Notes: a model not told the origin generated them from the letters alone. Positions 53,649-61,900 are shown, counted from the stretch's first letter. The stretch: DNA of 64,000 nt from Paenibacillus yonginensis (GCF_001685395.1 NZ_CP014167.1:1803501-1867500); one strand, 5' to 3'. Numbers and translations are program-made.

Positions 53649-54472
53649 GGCTCCATTCCCTCCGCCGCCGCTAATCCGCCAGGCACTCCAGGATGGCCCA
53701 GATAACCGGTCAACTGGCGTATAGCCATTATGAAAGAGCTGTTAGGCTGGGCTTTCTTTGCCGTACGCCGGTTTCTAAGCATAAAAGCTGCAGCCTCCCC
53801 GTTATTCCAGGCATTCACATAATCCGTACAGTGAGGAACCCCGATGATCGGCAGGCTTCTGCCAAACAAACGTTTGACATTCTTAACGCTCAGAACGGAG
53901 TTTTCATCGTAAGGATAAAGCACAATCAGCTCCTTGTTATCAGCCGCCAGATTCGAGGTGACCCGGTTGTAGTAACGCTGCAAAACTCCCCGATTCTGAC
54001 GCAGCACCACAATCTGCTTATCTCCTGGTCCAATGCCGGCCTGCCGGAGCATCCATTCAGAACCCTGGACGATAACCCGGCTGTATCTCCCTCCAGCCTT
54101 GTCCCAAATTCTGCGGTAAACCTGCTCCTTCCCGGCTAAAGTCCGTTTTACCGGCAGCTCATGACCGAAGGCAAGATCCAGCCTTCCCTTCAGCAAAGGA
54201 AAGGTATAATCGACAATATTACCGCTGCTGAGCCTGCCGCTTTCCGCCAGCTGGAACAAGGCATCCATGCCTTCTCCGGCAAACATCAGCCCTTGATGCA
54301 TATCCGACTTGCCAAGAGACAGGAATCCCTGCTCGGCTCCTTCTCCTTTGGAGCCCAAATGGACCAGCAGATGGGTTCCAAACCCGCTCAGTGCCGCTTC
54401 CATGGCCGCAGCTGCAGCGATTTCCGAGGCTCCAAACGAATGATCTCCATCATAAATCAGGAATTTGCCCAT
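53645..54472 (-). CDS. ParA/TadZ-like protein with degenerate P-loop (275 aa)
   Basis: The 275-residue protein reads KFLIYDGDHSFGASEIAAAAAME at the N-terminus. The sequence sits where MinD/ParA family members have GKGGVGKTT, but lysines are absent. Later strands (TDYVNAWNNGEAAAFMLRN) are consistent with a Rossmann fold. TadZ/CpaE proteins in Tad loci localise the machine and often have relaxed P-loops. The ATG follows AAGGAGG, and the gene overlaps the upstream gene by 16 bases. ATP hydrolysis is unlikely; function by binding is inferred. Confidence 0.6.
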   Translation of the reverse strand: MGKFLIYDGDHSFGASEIAAAAAMEAALSGFGTHLLVHLGSKGEGAEQGFLSLGKSDMHQGLMFAGEGMDALFQLAESGRLSSGNIVDYTFPLLKGRLDLAFGHELPVKRTLAGKEQVYRRIWDKAGGRYSRVIVQGSEWMLRQAGIGPGDKQIVVLRQNRGVLQRYYNRVTSNLAADNKELIVLYPYDENSVLSVKNVKRLFGRSLPIIGVPHCTDYVNAWNNGEAAAFMLRNRRTAKKAQPNSSFIMAIRQLTGYLGHPGVPGGLAAAEGMEP

Positions 54473-55188
54473 ACCTGCCTCCTTGCCGTGCTTCTAAGCA
54501 AGCTTCTTGTCTTTGCCATTCCGTTACCTGCCATTCGGCCGGCCAGCAAACGAATGGTTTTCTTATAATTACGGGATAACGGTTTGAGGTGCAGAGCCCG
54601 GTTATGTTCATTTTCGAGCTGAACTCCATAATCGCGTTCATCCCACTGAACTTTAACTGCCTGCCCGCCCCATTGGATCGGCAGCTGGCCAATCATGGCC
54701 CGGATATAGGATTCCTCTACCGAACTTTCAACGTAACGTACAAACACAATTTCAGAGCACATCCCCTGCAAGGCGGGATATTTGGAGAACAGAAGTTTGA
54801 ACCACTCAACGCTCCGTTCTACGGCAAAACGTTCAAAAGCCGTTACCCAAACGATACCGTCGCTTGCTTTCCAGTCGGCTTCGTCGCAAAACGTCAGCTT
54901 CTCCAGATCGTAAACTATAAAATCATAATCTTCGATTGAGCTCCTCTGATCCTTTAAATAAATTTTTAATGATTCTGCAGAAAAAAAGCCGCAGGCCACA
55001 TCAAATCCGCAATATTCCGTAATCGGTAAGGAAGGTTCGGCCTGCCCGATCGAATAGCGGTAAACCTGACGTTCCGTTCCATCTACAAGCAGCACCTTGG
55101 TTCCGGCTGAAGCCAGCAGTCTGCACACATACAGCAGCAGGTCATGTTTATCGCTTACCCCTGCATAAATCCAGCTTTTCATGCTCAT
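54457..55188 (-). CDS. ParA/TadZ-like protein with degenerate P-loop (243 aa)
   Basis: The 243-residue protein begins SWIYAGVSDKHDLLLYVCRL and then KVLLVDGTERQ, matching the first two strands of ParA/CpaE proteins but without Walker A Gly/Lys. DYDFIVYDLEKLTF resembles the strand holding the deviant Walker B. The C-terminus is basic (RSLLRSTARRQ). It is the second of three such domains in this operon. The start ATG at 55188 or the one two codons on could be used; GGGAG lies upstream of both. Confidence 0.6.
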   Translation of the reverse strand: MSMKSWIYAGVSDKHDLLLYVCRLLASAGTKVLLVDGTERQVYRYSIGQAEPSLPITEYCGFDVACGFFSAESLKIYLKDQRSSIEDYDFIVYDLEKLTFCDEADWKASDGIVWVTAFERFAVERSVEWFKLLFSKYPALQGMCSEIVFVRYVESSVEESYIRAMIGQLPIQWGGQAVKVQWDERDYGVQLENEHNRALHLKPLSRNYKKTIRLLAGRMAGNGMAKTRSLLRSTARRQVWANS

Positions 55189-55208
55189 CTCTCCCTTCTA
55201 TATTCAGA

Positions 55209-56156
55209 TTAATTTCCGACCAGCTCCGTTTGAGGCGCGTTCCAGGGTGGTCCTCCCTCCTCCTCTTCCCTTCCGTTTAAAGAAGCCCCCGCCTCTGCCG
55301 CAGCTGCTGCCGCTTCCGCCTGACTGCCCGCAAAGCTCAGGGCACTTTGCTCCGAGACGGTGTTTAAGCTTTGTTCCAGCAAATCTCTTGAAGCCTGCGA
55401 GTTCAAATAGTTTTCTGCTTTAACGGCAAGATTCGGATCCCTGCCCAGCAGCTTCATCACCTGCTGATTAGCCGGATATGTAGGAATGGCTTTCGCTTGA
55501 AGTCCCGGCTCGACATAAGTCAGCGCATAAATTGAAGCTTTATGCAGATAGGCATCCACAATAGCGCTGGATAACATTAAAATCTCGTGTTCGTCCAAAG
55601 TCACCGTTAAAGTCGGCTTCTTCAAATCGTTGACCTTCTTTTTGGACAATAAAATATAATCCTCGCCAGTCGGGAACTGGATCCGTATATCCATGACATC
55701 TCCTTTGCCGAGTGAATTCGGCAGCTGCACAAAGCTCATTTCACGGTTTCTTAAATCACCGGGTGTTGCCTCCTCCTCATATAACAAGGATTCGGTGATC
55801 AAGGTGTTGGCCCCAAGCTCCACTTTGGCCGTTCGGCCCGTAATACGGTCTTTGGTTGCGATAAAGTTGCCGGGTACAGATGTTTTGGGTAGCTCTACCG
55901 GCTCAAGATCATCCTCGAGGATCTTCTGACCGGCGGCAATCTCCCTGCTGGGTACCCAGCCTTTCGTTAAGGTGGCTTTCGTTTGCTGCTTGAACTGAGC
56001 TATTTCAGCGCTGTACTGCTGCTCAAGCCTGTTTTTTTCTTTCGCCTGACGCATTTCGGTCTGAACGAGCAAGCCGCCCAGCAGCAGCGCAGAGACACAG
56101 GTTCCCGCAGCAGCTCCGTAAATAACATGACGTGTCTTTGTTCTGAGTCTTGCCAC
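55209..56156 (-). CDS. CpaB-like SAF-domain protein
   Basis: The 315-residue protein has a short basic N-terminus, a membrane segment (about 12-31), a coiled-coil stretch (32-60) and an SAF domain at ~65-130 with VPSREIAAGQKILEDDLEPVEL and GRTAKVELGANTLITESLL. This is the arrangement of CpaB/RcpC, the periplasmic or cell-wall part of Tad systems and of other glycan-binding SAF proteins. The tail is Ala/Glu/Gly-rich. The GTG at 56156 is read by GGGAG 9 bases upstream; the kinase stop lies 6 bases before it. Confidence 0.78.
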   Translation of the reverse strand: MARLRTKTRHVIYGAAAGTCVSALLLGGLLVQTEMRQAKEKNRLEQQYSAEIAQFKQQTKATLTKGWVPSREIAAGQKILEDDLEPVELPKTSVPGNFIATKDRITGRTAKVELGANTLITESLLYEEEATPGDLRNREMSFVQLPNSLGKGDVMDIRIQFPTGEDYILLSKKKVNDLKKPTLTVTLDEHEILMLSSAIVDAYLHKASIYALTYVEPGLQAKAIPTYPANQQVMKLLGRDPNLAVKAENYLNSQASRDLLEQSLNTVSEQSALSFAGSQAEAAAAAAEAGASLNGREEEEGGPPWNAPQTELVGN

Positions 56157-56162
56157 TCCTTC

Positions 56163-57683
56163 TCACTCCCTGTTATTGATTTTAAGCCATCCCGGCCTCC
56201 ATCCAGACGTGCGGCGCTGCTTCGGAAGCAGCACTTCACAAATTCGCTTTGCCGCCTGAACCGAAGTTTCCCTTGGATGAAACGGGTCCGGCTCCGCCGG
56301 AAGGGCATAAACCTTCGAGCCCTTCAATAGTCGGCTAATGTGCTGAATGCCATCGGCATCCGCCATCGGCACGACATAAACCCGTTTTCTGCCCGCATAG
56401 CCAGACAGTCTCTGGCTGCAGCTGCTGATCTCATTCCTCCTCCAATGCCCTGACGGAAGGACTACAATTTGCAGATCGGCCCGGGTAAACTCTTCAAGGC
56501 TCTCCTTGCTATGCGTTGTCCCCATATCCATCAGAATCAGGCCGTAGCCCTCTCCAAGCAGCTGCAGCCACTCCGCTTTGGAAGGTTTCTTGTAATAGGC
56601 TATACGCCTATGCCCCATGCCTTTCCCGGTAAAAGCGGAAGCCGCTGAAGCTGTCTGCAGGCCAGCAAGGGTAGAAGGTCGTTCATTCCACTCCACATAG
56701 CTTACCTTTGAGAAGTGGGAAGACAAGGAATGGGCCAGCAGAAACGCCAAATGAGTCGTTCCCAGGCCAGAAGCTGCGCCTGTAATCGCAATGAGGAAAG
56801 GCCTGTCCGCAGATTCGGCTGTTTTCTGTCCTGCTGAATAAGCTGGCTGCAGCATCAGCAGCTCTCTCTTCACCTCCAATGCCGTTTGAACCCTTTCCTC
56901 CGCTTCGTAGCTGAGCAATTTGCGGATAAGCCGGGCCAAACCCTGCGATAGTTCTTTCCGATCGAAGGATCGGGCATCCTTGGGCCATTGGGTATATCTG
57001 CCTCGAGAAGCCATATACAGCATGATTGCTCCTAAAGCGTATAAATCCGTTCTTGCATCGCTTTGTTTGCCCAAATACTGCTCAGGTGCCGCGAAACCAA
57101 CCGTGCCCAGCTGTATCGTGTCTTCAGTCAGCTGGGGTTTATAGGCCCTGGCCGTACCAAAATCAATAAATCGGATTTCTTTCCCTTGTTCAACCATTAG
57201 ATTTGAAGGCTTCAAATCTCTGTAAATGATCGCAGGCTCGCGGGTATGCAAATAATGAAGGCCGTCGCAGATCTGATCCGCAAGCCGAATGATCTCCTCC
57301 TCCCGAAGGGACTGCCCGCCCCGGACATGCTCCTCTAATGTGACGCCTTCGATATAATCCATTACCAGATATAAATAATCGCCACAGCTCTCCGGCTTCC
57401 CCTCCTTATTTGCTTCCTCGTCTCCCTCATCTTCCTGAAAAAAATCCACAATCCTTGGAAACCTCGGGTGATCCAAGGCGATCAGCACGCCCGTCTCCTC
57501 TTCCATGCGTCCAGCCCCTCCCGGAGCTGCCAGGGTCTGCTTCACCGCCCAAAGCTTTCCCGGAAGCTTCAGGTCGCTGGCCACATAAACATGGCTGGAG
57601 CCGCCGCTCCCCGTATGCCGGACAATCCGGTAACGACCAGCAAGCAGCGTGCCATTCTCCAGCAGCTCCGGTATCGGAGCCAT
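56163..57683 (-). CDS. Ser/Thr protein kinase fused to a degenerate ParA/TadZ-like domain
   Basis: The 506-residue protein has an N-terminal Hanks-type kinase domain (about 15-275): Gly-rich HTGSGGSSHVYVAS, Lys48 in WAVKQT, Asp156 and Asn161 in YRDLKPSN (Tyr replaces the usual His) and Asp174 in IDFGTA. Residues ~295-500 form a ParA/MinD-like domain whose P-loop reads ITGAASGLGTTH (300-311), with Thr in place of Lys. It lacks PASTA repeats and membrane helices, so it is cytoplasmic. It is the first gene of the Tad-like operon and lies just after the terminator-like hairpin. It could link phosphorylation to machine positioning; that is inference. Confidence 0.8.
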   Translation of the reverse strand: MAPIPELLENGTLLAGRYRIVRHTGSGGSSHVYVASDLKLPGKLWAVKQTLAAPGGAGRMEEETGVLIALDHPRFPRIVDFFQEDEGDEEANKEGKPESCGDYLYLVMDYIEGVTLEEHVRGGQSLREEEIIRLADQICDGLHYLHTREPAIIYRDLKPSNLMVEQGKEIRFIDFGTARAYKPQLTEDTIQLGTVGFAAPEQYLGKQSDARTDLYALGAIMLYMASRGRYTQWPKDARSFDRKELSQGLARLIRKLLSYEAEERVQTALEVKRELLMLQPAYSAGQKTAESADRPFLIAITGAASGLGTTHLAFLLAHSLSSHFSKVSYVEWNERPSTLAGLQTASAASAFTGKGMGHRRIAYYKKPSKAEWLQLLGEGYGLILMDMGTTHSKESLEEFTRADLQIVVLPSGHWRRNEISSCSQRLSGYAGRKRVYVVPMADADGIQHISRLLKGSKVYALPAEPDPFHPRETSVQAAKRICEVLLPKQRRTSGWRPGWLKINNRE

Positions 57684-57707
57684 AACACATCCACCCTTTC
57701 AGACAAC

Positions 57708-57767
57708 AAAAAAGGAAAGCCCCCAAACCCGAATACCTGCTGGTATTCGGAGTCTGGGATGCTTTCC
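57708..57767 (-). terminator. Terminator-like hairpin at the head of the Tad-like operon
   Basis: On the minus strand a very long stem (57745-57767 with 57714-57736, about 23 bp with few mismatches) is followed by six T residues at 57708-57713. The kinase start is only 24 bases further. It lies downstream of the promoter at 57794-57823, so it is either a leader attenuator or the terminator of the upstream methyltransferase gene, or both. Confidence 0.75.
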
Positions 57768-57793
57768 CTTAACGGTTGTATAATTTTGGGATT

Positions 57794-57823
57794 ATTATAA
57801 AACACAGGAAGCGGTTCTGTAAA
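57794..57823 (-). promoter_or_regulatory. Putative sigma-A promoter of the Tad-like operon
   Basis: On the minus strand TTTACA and TATAAT (perfect -10) are 18 bases apart. It lies after the stop of the upstream methyltransferase gene and about 20 bases before the terminator-like hairpin. No other promoter fits between the hairpin and the kinase start. Confidence 0.6.
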
Positions 57824-57864
57824 CCCTTTTTGTGAAAAAAAACTCTTCTAAAACATTAATGACA

Positions 57865-59004
57865 TTAATATTTAATCATATATAATGTGATTTCGTCCCG
57901 ATTATGAAACAGCTGCTTCGCTTGGATGATCTGCATACGCGCGTCCGTATACATTTCCTGAATTTCCTTAATCAAGGCAAGGGGTTTCTTGCTTAGCAGC
58001 TTGATGGTCACAACAGCCGTGCCTCCCGGTACGAGGCTGTACAGCAAATCAATCACCAGTCTCGCCGTCAGCTTGGGGCTCCAGCTCATGTCGCATACCA
58101 ACAGGTCAAATTGATTTTGATCAAAGGCTACGCTGTCTGCGTTTTTCTTAATATAAGTCAAATTAGGGTGCTTAAGCAGCTCCGGGTTCATATCCGCCGG
58201 GTCCACCGCCGTCACCGTCAAACCTCTTTCCAGCAAAAAAGAAGTCCAGCCGCCGGGAGCGGCGCCGATGTCCAGTGCATTTCTGAACTCGCTGAAACCG
58301 ATGCCAAACGTGCGCTCGGCCTCCAGCAGCTTAAATTTCGCACGGGAAATCTGCCCCTCCTCCCGTTGAAAGCGAACCGCACCACCGTTCCAATCCGACA
58401 GATTGGCTGCAGGCGTCGATATACCAGCATAAACGGTCTCCTCAGCCGCATATACGGACAATACAAAATCGGCATCCCGGACAACCAGCTTGGTCTGCTC
58501 CGGTTCCGGATCCCAGCCCGCTTCGATACCGTCTTTCAGCTCCAGGGCACTCCCCTGCCAGAAGCTTTTGCCGCTTTTGCGGACTTGAACAGCAACAGCC
58601 GTCGCTTCTTTTCCTTGCTCTGTCAAAGCTTCTTCAGCTGCCGGCAGCCATTCGCCGAACTGCCCTTTGGCAAACTCAGCAACCTTCATGATCATTCCTG
58701 CGGGCTCATCGCCAGGTTCAAACCTGAATTCGGCTTGTACCGGGAACATATGTCTCAGAAACATCAAAGGCGTTGTCTGCAGCTGCAGCAAAACTTGATC
58801 CGCGGAAGCCGGCAAAGTAACCAGCATGACCTCTCCCGATTCCAGAACCTGGCTCTTCAAGGAACCAAATGTTCTGCGGAGCTCTTCCTGGGCATAAGGG
58901 GAGAAGCCGTGATTGGCCGTACATATCCAGCGCGACGACTGCTCCTCCCTTTCTGTCCCTGTCTCTTCCTTTGGCCGGTCTTCCCACTGCTCGTTCATAT
59001 CCAA
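57865..59004 (-). CDS. RlmM/FtsJ-like RNA 2'-O-methyltransferase
   Basis: The 379-residue protein has an N-terminal THUMP-like region (about 25-180) and a C-terminal Rossmann methyltransferase domain. The SAM motif reads ALDIGAAPGGWTSFLLERG. Residues expected for the K-D-K-E catalytic tetrad of RrmJ/FtsJ are present: Lys in SRAKFKLLEAE, Asp in LVCDMSWSP, Lys in VVTIKLLSKK and Glu in RDEITLYM. The layout resembles RlmM. The TTG at 59004 is chosen because AGGAGG stands 6 bases before it; an ATG at 58998 is possible. It follows a receiver-like gene by 21 bases. Confidence 0.85.
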   Translation of the reverse strand: MDMNEQWEDRPKEETGTEREEQSSRWICTANHGFSPYAQEELRRTFGSLKSQVLESGEVMLVTLPASADQVLLQLQTTPLMFLRHMFPVQAEFRFEPGDEPAGMIMKVAEFAKGQFGEWLPAAEEALTEQGKEATAVAVQVRKSGKSFWQGSALELKDGIEAGWDPEPEQTKLVVRDADFVLSVYAAEETVYAGISTPAANLSDWNGGAVRFQREEGQISRAKFKLLEAERTFGIGFSEFRNALDIGAAPGGWTSFLLERGLTVTAVDPADMNPELLKHPNLTYIKKNADSVAFDQNQFDLLVCDMSWSPKLTARLVIDLLYSLVPGGTAVVTIKLLSKKPLALIKEIQEMYTDARMQIIQAKQLFHNRDEITLYMIKY

Positions 59005-59025
59005 TCGTGTCCTCCTGATGAACGC

Positions 59026-59394
59026 TTACTGCTGTTCATTCTTTTTTTCCTGTTTCCTGCTATGATGAAGGGCAATCTCATCCAGTCTTTCAAACGGCAC
59101 CGGACAACTGTGCAAAATAACATGTTCAGGTTTGTTGGCATAAAGCATTTCGTACATGCTGTTTCGACCATAAAGGCTTGAAGTATGCAAATAGATCTCG
59201 TTGGCATAAAGCCCTTCGTTCACCATGGCTGCAACCACTTCAGCTCCGGTCATTTCCTCTGGGCCCATATCGTAATCCAGCGATAAAATATCGACTTCCA
59301 TCTCCCGAAGGAGCTGCAGACATTCCTGCCCCGTTCGTGCGAGCACAAAACCAGTTGGACAACGGCGCAAATCATCCATATATAAATGAATCAA
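59026..59394 (-). CDS. Cyclic-phosphate processing receiver (cREC) domain protein
   Basis: The 122-residue protein begins IHLYMDDLRRCPTGFVLART, followed by EVDILSLDYDMGPEEMTG and IYLHTSSLYGRNSMYEML, which match the cREC type of receiver domain (MDD... and SLDHDLG-like motif with His-Thr later). Such proteins are not standard response regulators and are associated with RNA or nucleotide cyclic phosphate processing. The TTG at 59394 has AAAGGAAG at 7 bases. It is next to an RNA methyltransferase gene, 21 bases away, on the same strand. The C-terminus is Lys/Glu/Gln-rich. Confidence 0.78.
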   Translation of the reverse strand: MIHLYMDDLRRCPTGFVLARTGQECLQLLREMEVDILSLDYDMGPEEMTGAEVVAAMVNEGLYANEIYLHTSSLYGRNSMYEMLYANKPEHVILHSCPVPFERLDEIALHHSRKQEKKNEQQ

Positions 59395-59430
59395 ATCTGT
59401 TCTTCCTTTCCCAAGTTATTGCCGCCCCGG

Positions 59431-60291
59431 TCAGATGACTGCCCAACCGTTGACAAGGCCTATATCCTCCCGGTAGGTCTGGTCCGCTCCAGGCTCCGTT
59501 TCCATAATCAGCGGCTTGCCTTCCAGCTCCTTGATTCCCACCAGCTCCTGCAAAGGCCCGGCTCCGATAAATCCGCGTCCGACCCTGGCATGGCGGTCCC
59601 TGCGTTTGCCTGACGGGTATACCGAGTCGTTAAGATGCACACACTCGACCAGATCCCAGAAGCCGAGCTCCTGCGCTTTGCTCCAGAAGAACCGATCATC
59701 TGCTCCGCTCCAGATCCCGGCAGCGAACGCATGACAGGTATCGAAGCAAAAACCAACCCGCTCAGGCTGTTCACACAGCTTCCTGACCTGCACCAGTTCC
59801 TCGAGGGTCATTCCCATGTCCCCGTGGTTGCCGGCTTGATTTTCTATCAGGAGTTTGGCTTTTCCCTTCCAGCCGGAAAGGATACTATTTATACATTGTA
59901 TAACATTTTTGTAACCTTGTAAGGGGTTACTTTTCTTATATATGCCAAAATGGACAACTATTCCCTGAGATCCGCAGGCCTCCGCAATTTCCAAATCGTT
60001 GCGCAGCGAACCTACGGTTGTCCCAAACAAATCTGGCTCCTCCTCCCGGCTGACCGCCAGATTGCTTGGATAAGGCGTATGGGCGACAGACAGCAATCCA
60101 TGCTGCTCACTGAACCTTCTGCAAAGCTCGGCGTCTTTGGCGTTCCAGACCTTAATGCCGAGGCTGCGGGGATTTTTCGGAAAATATTGAAAAGCCCCCG
60201 CGCCTTGCGCGTGCGCTGTTTTGGCAGCTCCTGAATAACCGCCGCGGATACTGTAATGCGCCCCGGCCCTGATTAGGAATCTATTTGCCAT
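59431..60291 (-). CDS. nfo: Endonuclease IV (AP endonuclease family 2)
   Basis: The 286-residue TIM-barrel enzyme cuts DNA 5' to abasic sites. All nine metal ligands of the family are recognisable: His in AHTPYPSNLA, VVHFG and DTCHAFAAG, HLNDS and DRHARVG, Glu in LIENQAGNHG and METEPG, and Asp in FDTCH and the DRH segment. I chose the ATG at 60291 (MANRFLIRAG), which overlaps the glycosylase gene by 11 bases. The extension to 60330 has no ribosome site. It probably acts with the glycosylase encoded just before it in base-excision repair. Confidence 0.93.
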   Translation of the reverse strand: MANRFLIRAGAHYSIRGGYSGAAKTAHAQGAGAFQYFPKNPRSLGIKVWNAKDAELCRRFSEQHGLLSVAHTPYPSNLAVSREEEPDLFGTTVGSLRNDLEIAEACGSQGIVVHFGIYKKSNPLQGYKNVIQCINSILSGWKGKAKLLIENQAGNHGDMGMTLEELVQVRKLCEQPERVGFCFDTCHAFAAGIWSGADDRFFWSKAQELGFWDLVECVHLNDSVYPSGKRRDRHARVGRGFIGAGPLQELVGIKELEGKPLIMETEPGADQTYREDIGLVNGWAVI

Positions 60292-61096
60292 GCTGGCAGT
60301 TCCCGCAGTAGAACACTTTGCGGGATGCAAGTTCTGTTTTGATGATCGGTTGTCCGCAGCGGACGCACGGTTCCCCTTCCCGGTCGTACACCCTGCACCA
60401 ATCGTTGGAGCCTCCGGTCAGCTTGTCATCTGCTGTCAAAGGCATTTCCATATATCCGCCGCGCTCGGCGGCTTCTGTAAGCACCTCTCTGATCGCCCGA
60501 TACAGCTTGGCCAAATCCTGCTCCTCCAAATCCTGTATCTTGACGTCCGGCCGAAGTTCAGCCGCAAATGCAATTTCATCCGCATAACAATTGCCGATAC
60601 CAGCCATCACATTCTGATTGACCAAGGTTGTTTTGAGCATGCCTCGGCGACCGGACAGCAGCTGGATGAAACGCTGCTCGTTCATCCGGCGGTCCAGCAG
60701 CTCGGGGCCGAGGACGGATAATGCTTCTTCCGTTTGTTTAGCGGTCAGCAGATGCAGATACCCTAATCTTAACCCAATGAAATATAACGTTTTATCGCCA
60801 AACTCAATCTCAACTTGCGTATTTCGTTTAGGTTTGTCTTCCTCCGAACCCAAATAAAGCATGCCGCCCAGCATAAGGTGAAGCAGCAATCTGCGGCCGT
60901 TATCCAGATGGAAGATCAGATATTTGGCTCTGCGCTCAACAAAAATCACTTTCCGGCCGATCAGCCCCTGCTTGAACGCCTCAGGCTCCGGATTGACCGA
61001 TTTCTCACGGCTTACCTTCACCCCGCTGATTTCCTTATCAAGCAGCAGTCCGGACAGCAGACTGCGGTAATTTTCCATTTCCGGCCATTCCGGCAT
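60281..61096 (-). CDS. mutM: Fpg/Nei family DNA glycosylase
   Basis: The 271-residue enzyme begins MPEWPEMENYRSLL instead of the canonical MPELPEVE; Pro1 and the Glu2 acid are present. RRAKYLIFHLDNG contains the beta-strand Lys of Fpg. The H2TH region reads NQNVMAGIGNCYADEIAF, and the C-terminal zinc finger is CVRCGQ...CGNCQ. It removes oxidised purines or pyrimidines. The W in place of L and the next-door nfo suggest a specialised second Fpg/Nei paralogue, so the symbol is tentative. The ATG is at 61096, 3 bases after the neighbouring HAD stop. Confidence 0.85.
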   Translation of the reverse strand: MPEWPEMENYRSLLSGLLLDKEISGVKVSREKSVNPEPEAFKQGLIGRKVIFVERRAKYLIFHLDNGRRLLLHLMLGGMLYLGSEEDKPKRNTQVEIEFGDKTLYFIGLRLGYLHLLTAKQTEEALSVLGPELLDRRMNEQRFIQLLSGRRGMLKTTLVNQNVMAGIGNCYADEIAFAAELRPDVKIQDLEEQDLAKLYRAIREVLTEAAERGGYMEMPLTADDKLTGGSNDWCRVYDREGEPCVRCGQPIIKTELASRKVFYCGNCQHGK

Positions 61097-61099
61097 GTC

Positions 61100-61900
61100 T
61101 CATCTTCCCTTTCCTTGCAAAGCAGTAATAAGTTCATACAAATTTCCAAAAATTTGATCCGGCGTAATCCCGGTCAATTCCTTGTAATGCTCGAGATTAT
61201 CTGAGGTTGTCACCCCTGTTAAGGTCAAAATCGTTCCGCAGCCGGACCGGCTTCCGGCGGAAATATCCGTCAGCATATTATCACCAATCACTGCAGTTTC
61301 CGCAGCCGTTAACCCGAGTTGTTCGATCGCCTGCAGCATTAAAATCGATTCCGGTTTGCCGATTGTCACCGGCTTAACACCTGTCGCAGCTTGAATGGCC
61401 GCTGACAGCGTACCCGCTCCGGGGGCAAGACCATCCTGCCCAGGCAGCAGCAGATCCGGGTTTGTCAAAATATAAACCGCCCCGCCCGTAATCCACTCAA
61501 CCGCCTTGCGAAGCGTTTCGTAGGTAAAACTGCGGTCAATCCCTTGAACTACGTATTCCGGGCAGTCTTCCGTCACTTCCAGTCCCGCTTCTTCAAGAGC
61601 CGCTACCAGTCCCGCCTCACCGACAACCGCAACGCGGGCTCCCGGTTCACGTTCCGCCAAATAACGCGCTGCCCCAACGGCAGAGGTGCATACTTGGTCC
61701 GCCTGGGCTTGTATGCCCATCCCGCGTAAACTGTCCGCCACCTCACCCGGTGTCCGCGAAGAATTGTTGGTCACAAATAAAAAAGGAATATTCTGCTTGT
61801 TCAGCTCCGCTATCAATTCATCGGCCCCGGCGACCCGCTTGGAGCCATGATACATCGTGCCGTCCAGATCTATCAGGAAACCTTTCCATCCAAACGCCAT
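61100..61900 (-). CDS. HAD-IIA family phosphatase (YutF/NagD-like)
   Basis: The 266-residue protein has HAD motif I GFLIDLDGTMYHG, then FVTNNSSRTPGEVAD with the Thr of motif II, a C2 cap in the middle, and motif III/IV IGKPESIL and VIGDNMLTDISAGSRSGC. This is the TIGR01457/YutF branch, a p-nitrophenyl phosphatase-like family. The natural substrate is unclear. I chose the ATG at 61900, which has AAGGA at 10 bases; a GTG at 61909 is too close to it. The downstream glycosylase gene follows after 3 bases, so the two are coupled. Confidence 0.9.
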   Translation of the reverse strand: MAFGWKGFLIDLDGTMYHGSKRVAGADELIAELNKQNIPFLFVTNNSSRTPGEVADSLRGMGIQAQADQVCTSAVGAARYLAEREPGARVAVVGEAGLVAALEEAGLEVTEDCPEYVVQGIDRSFTYETLRKAVEWITGGAVYILTNPDLLLPGQDGLAPGAGTLSAAIQAATGVKPVTIGKPESILMLQAIEQLGLTAAETAVIGDNMLTDISAGSRSGCGTILTLTGVTTSDNLEHYKELTGITPDQIFGNLYELITALQGKGR

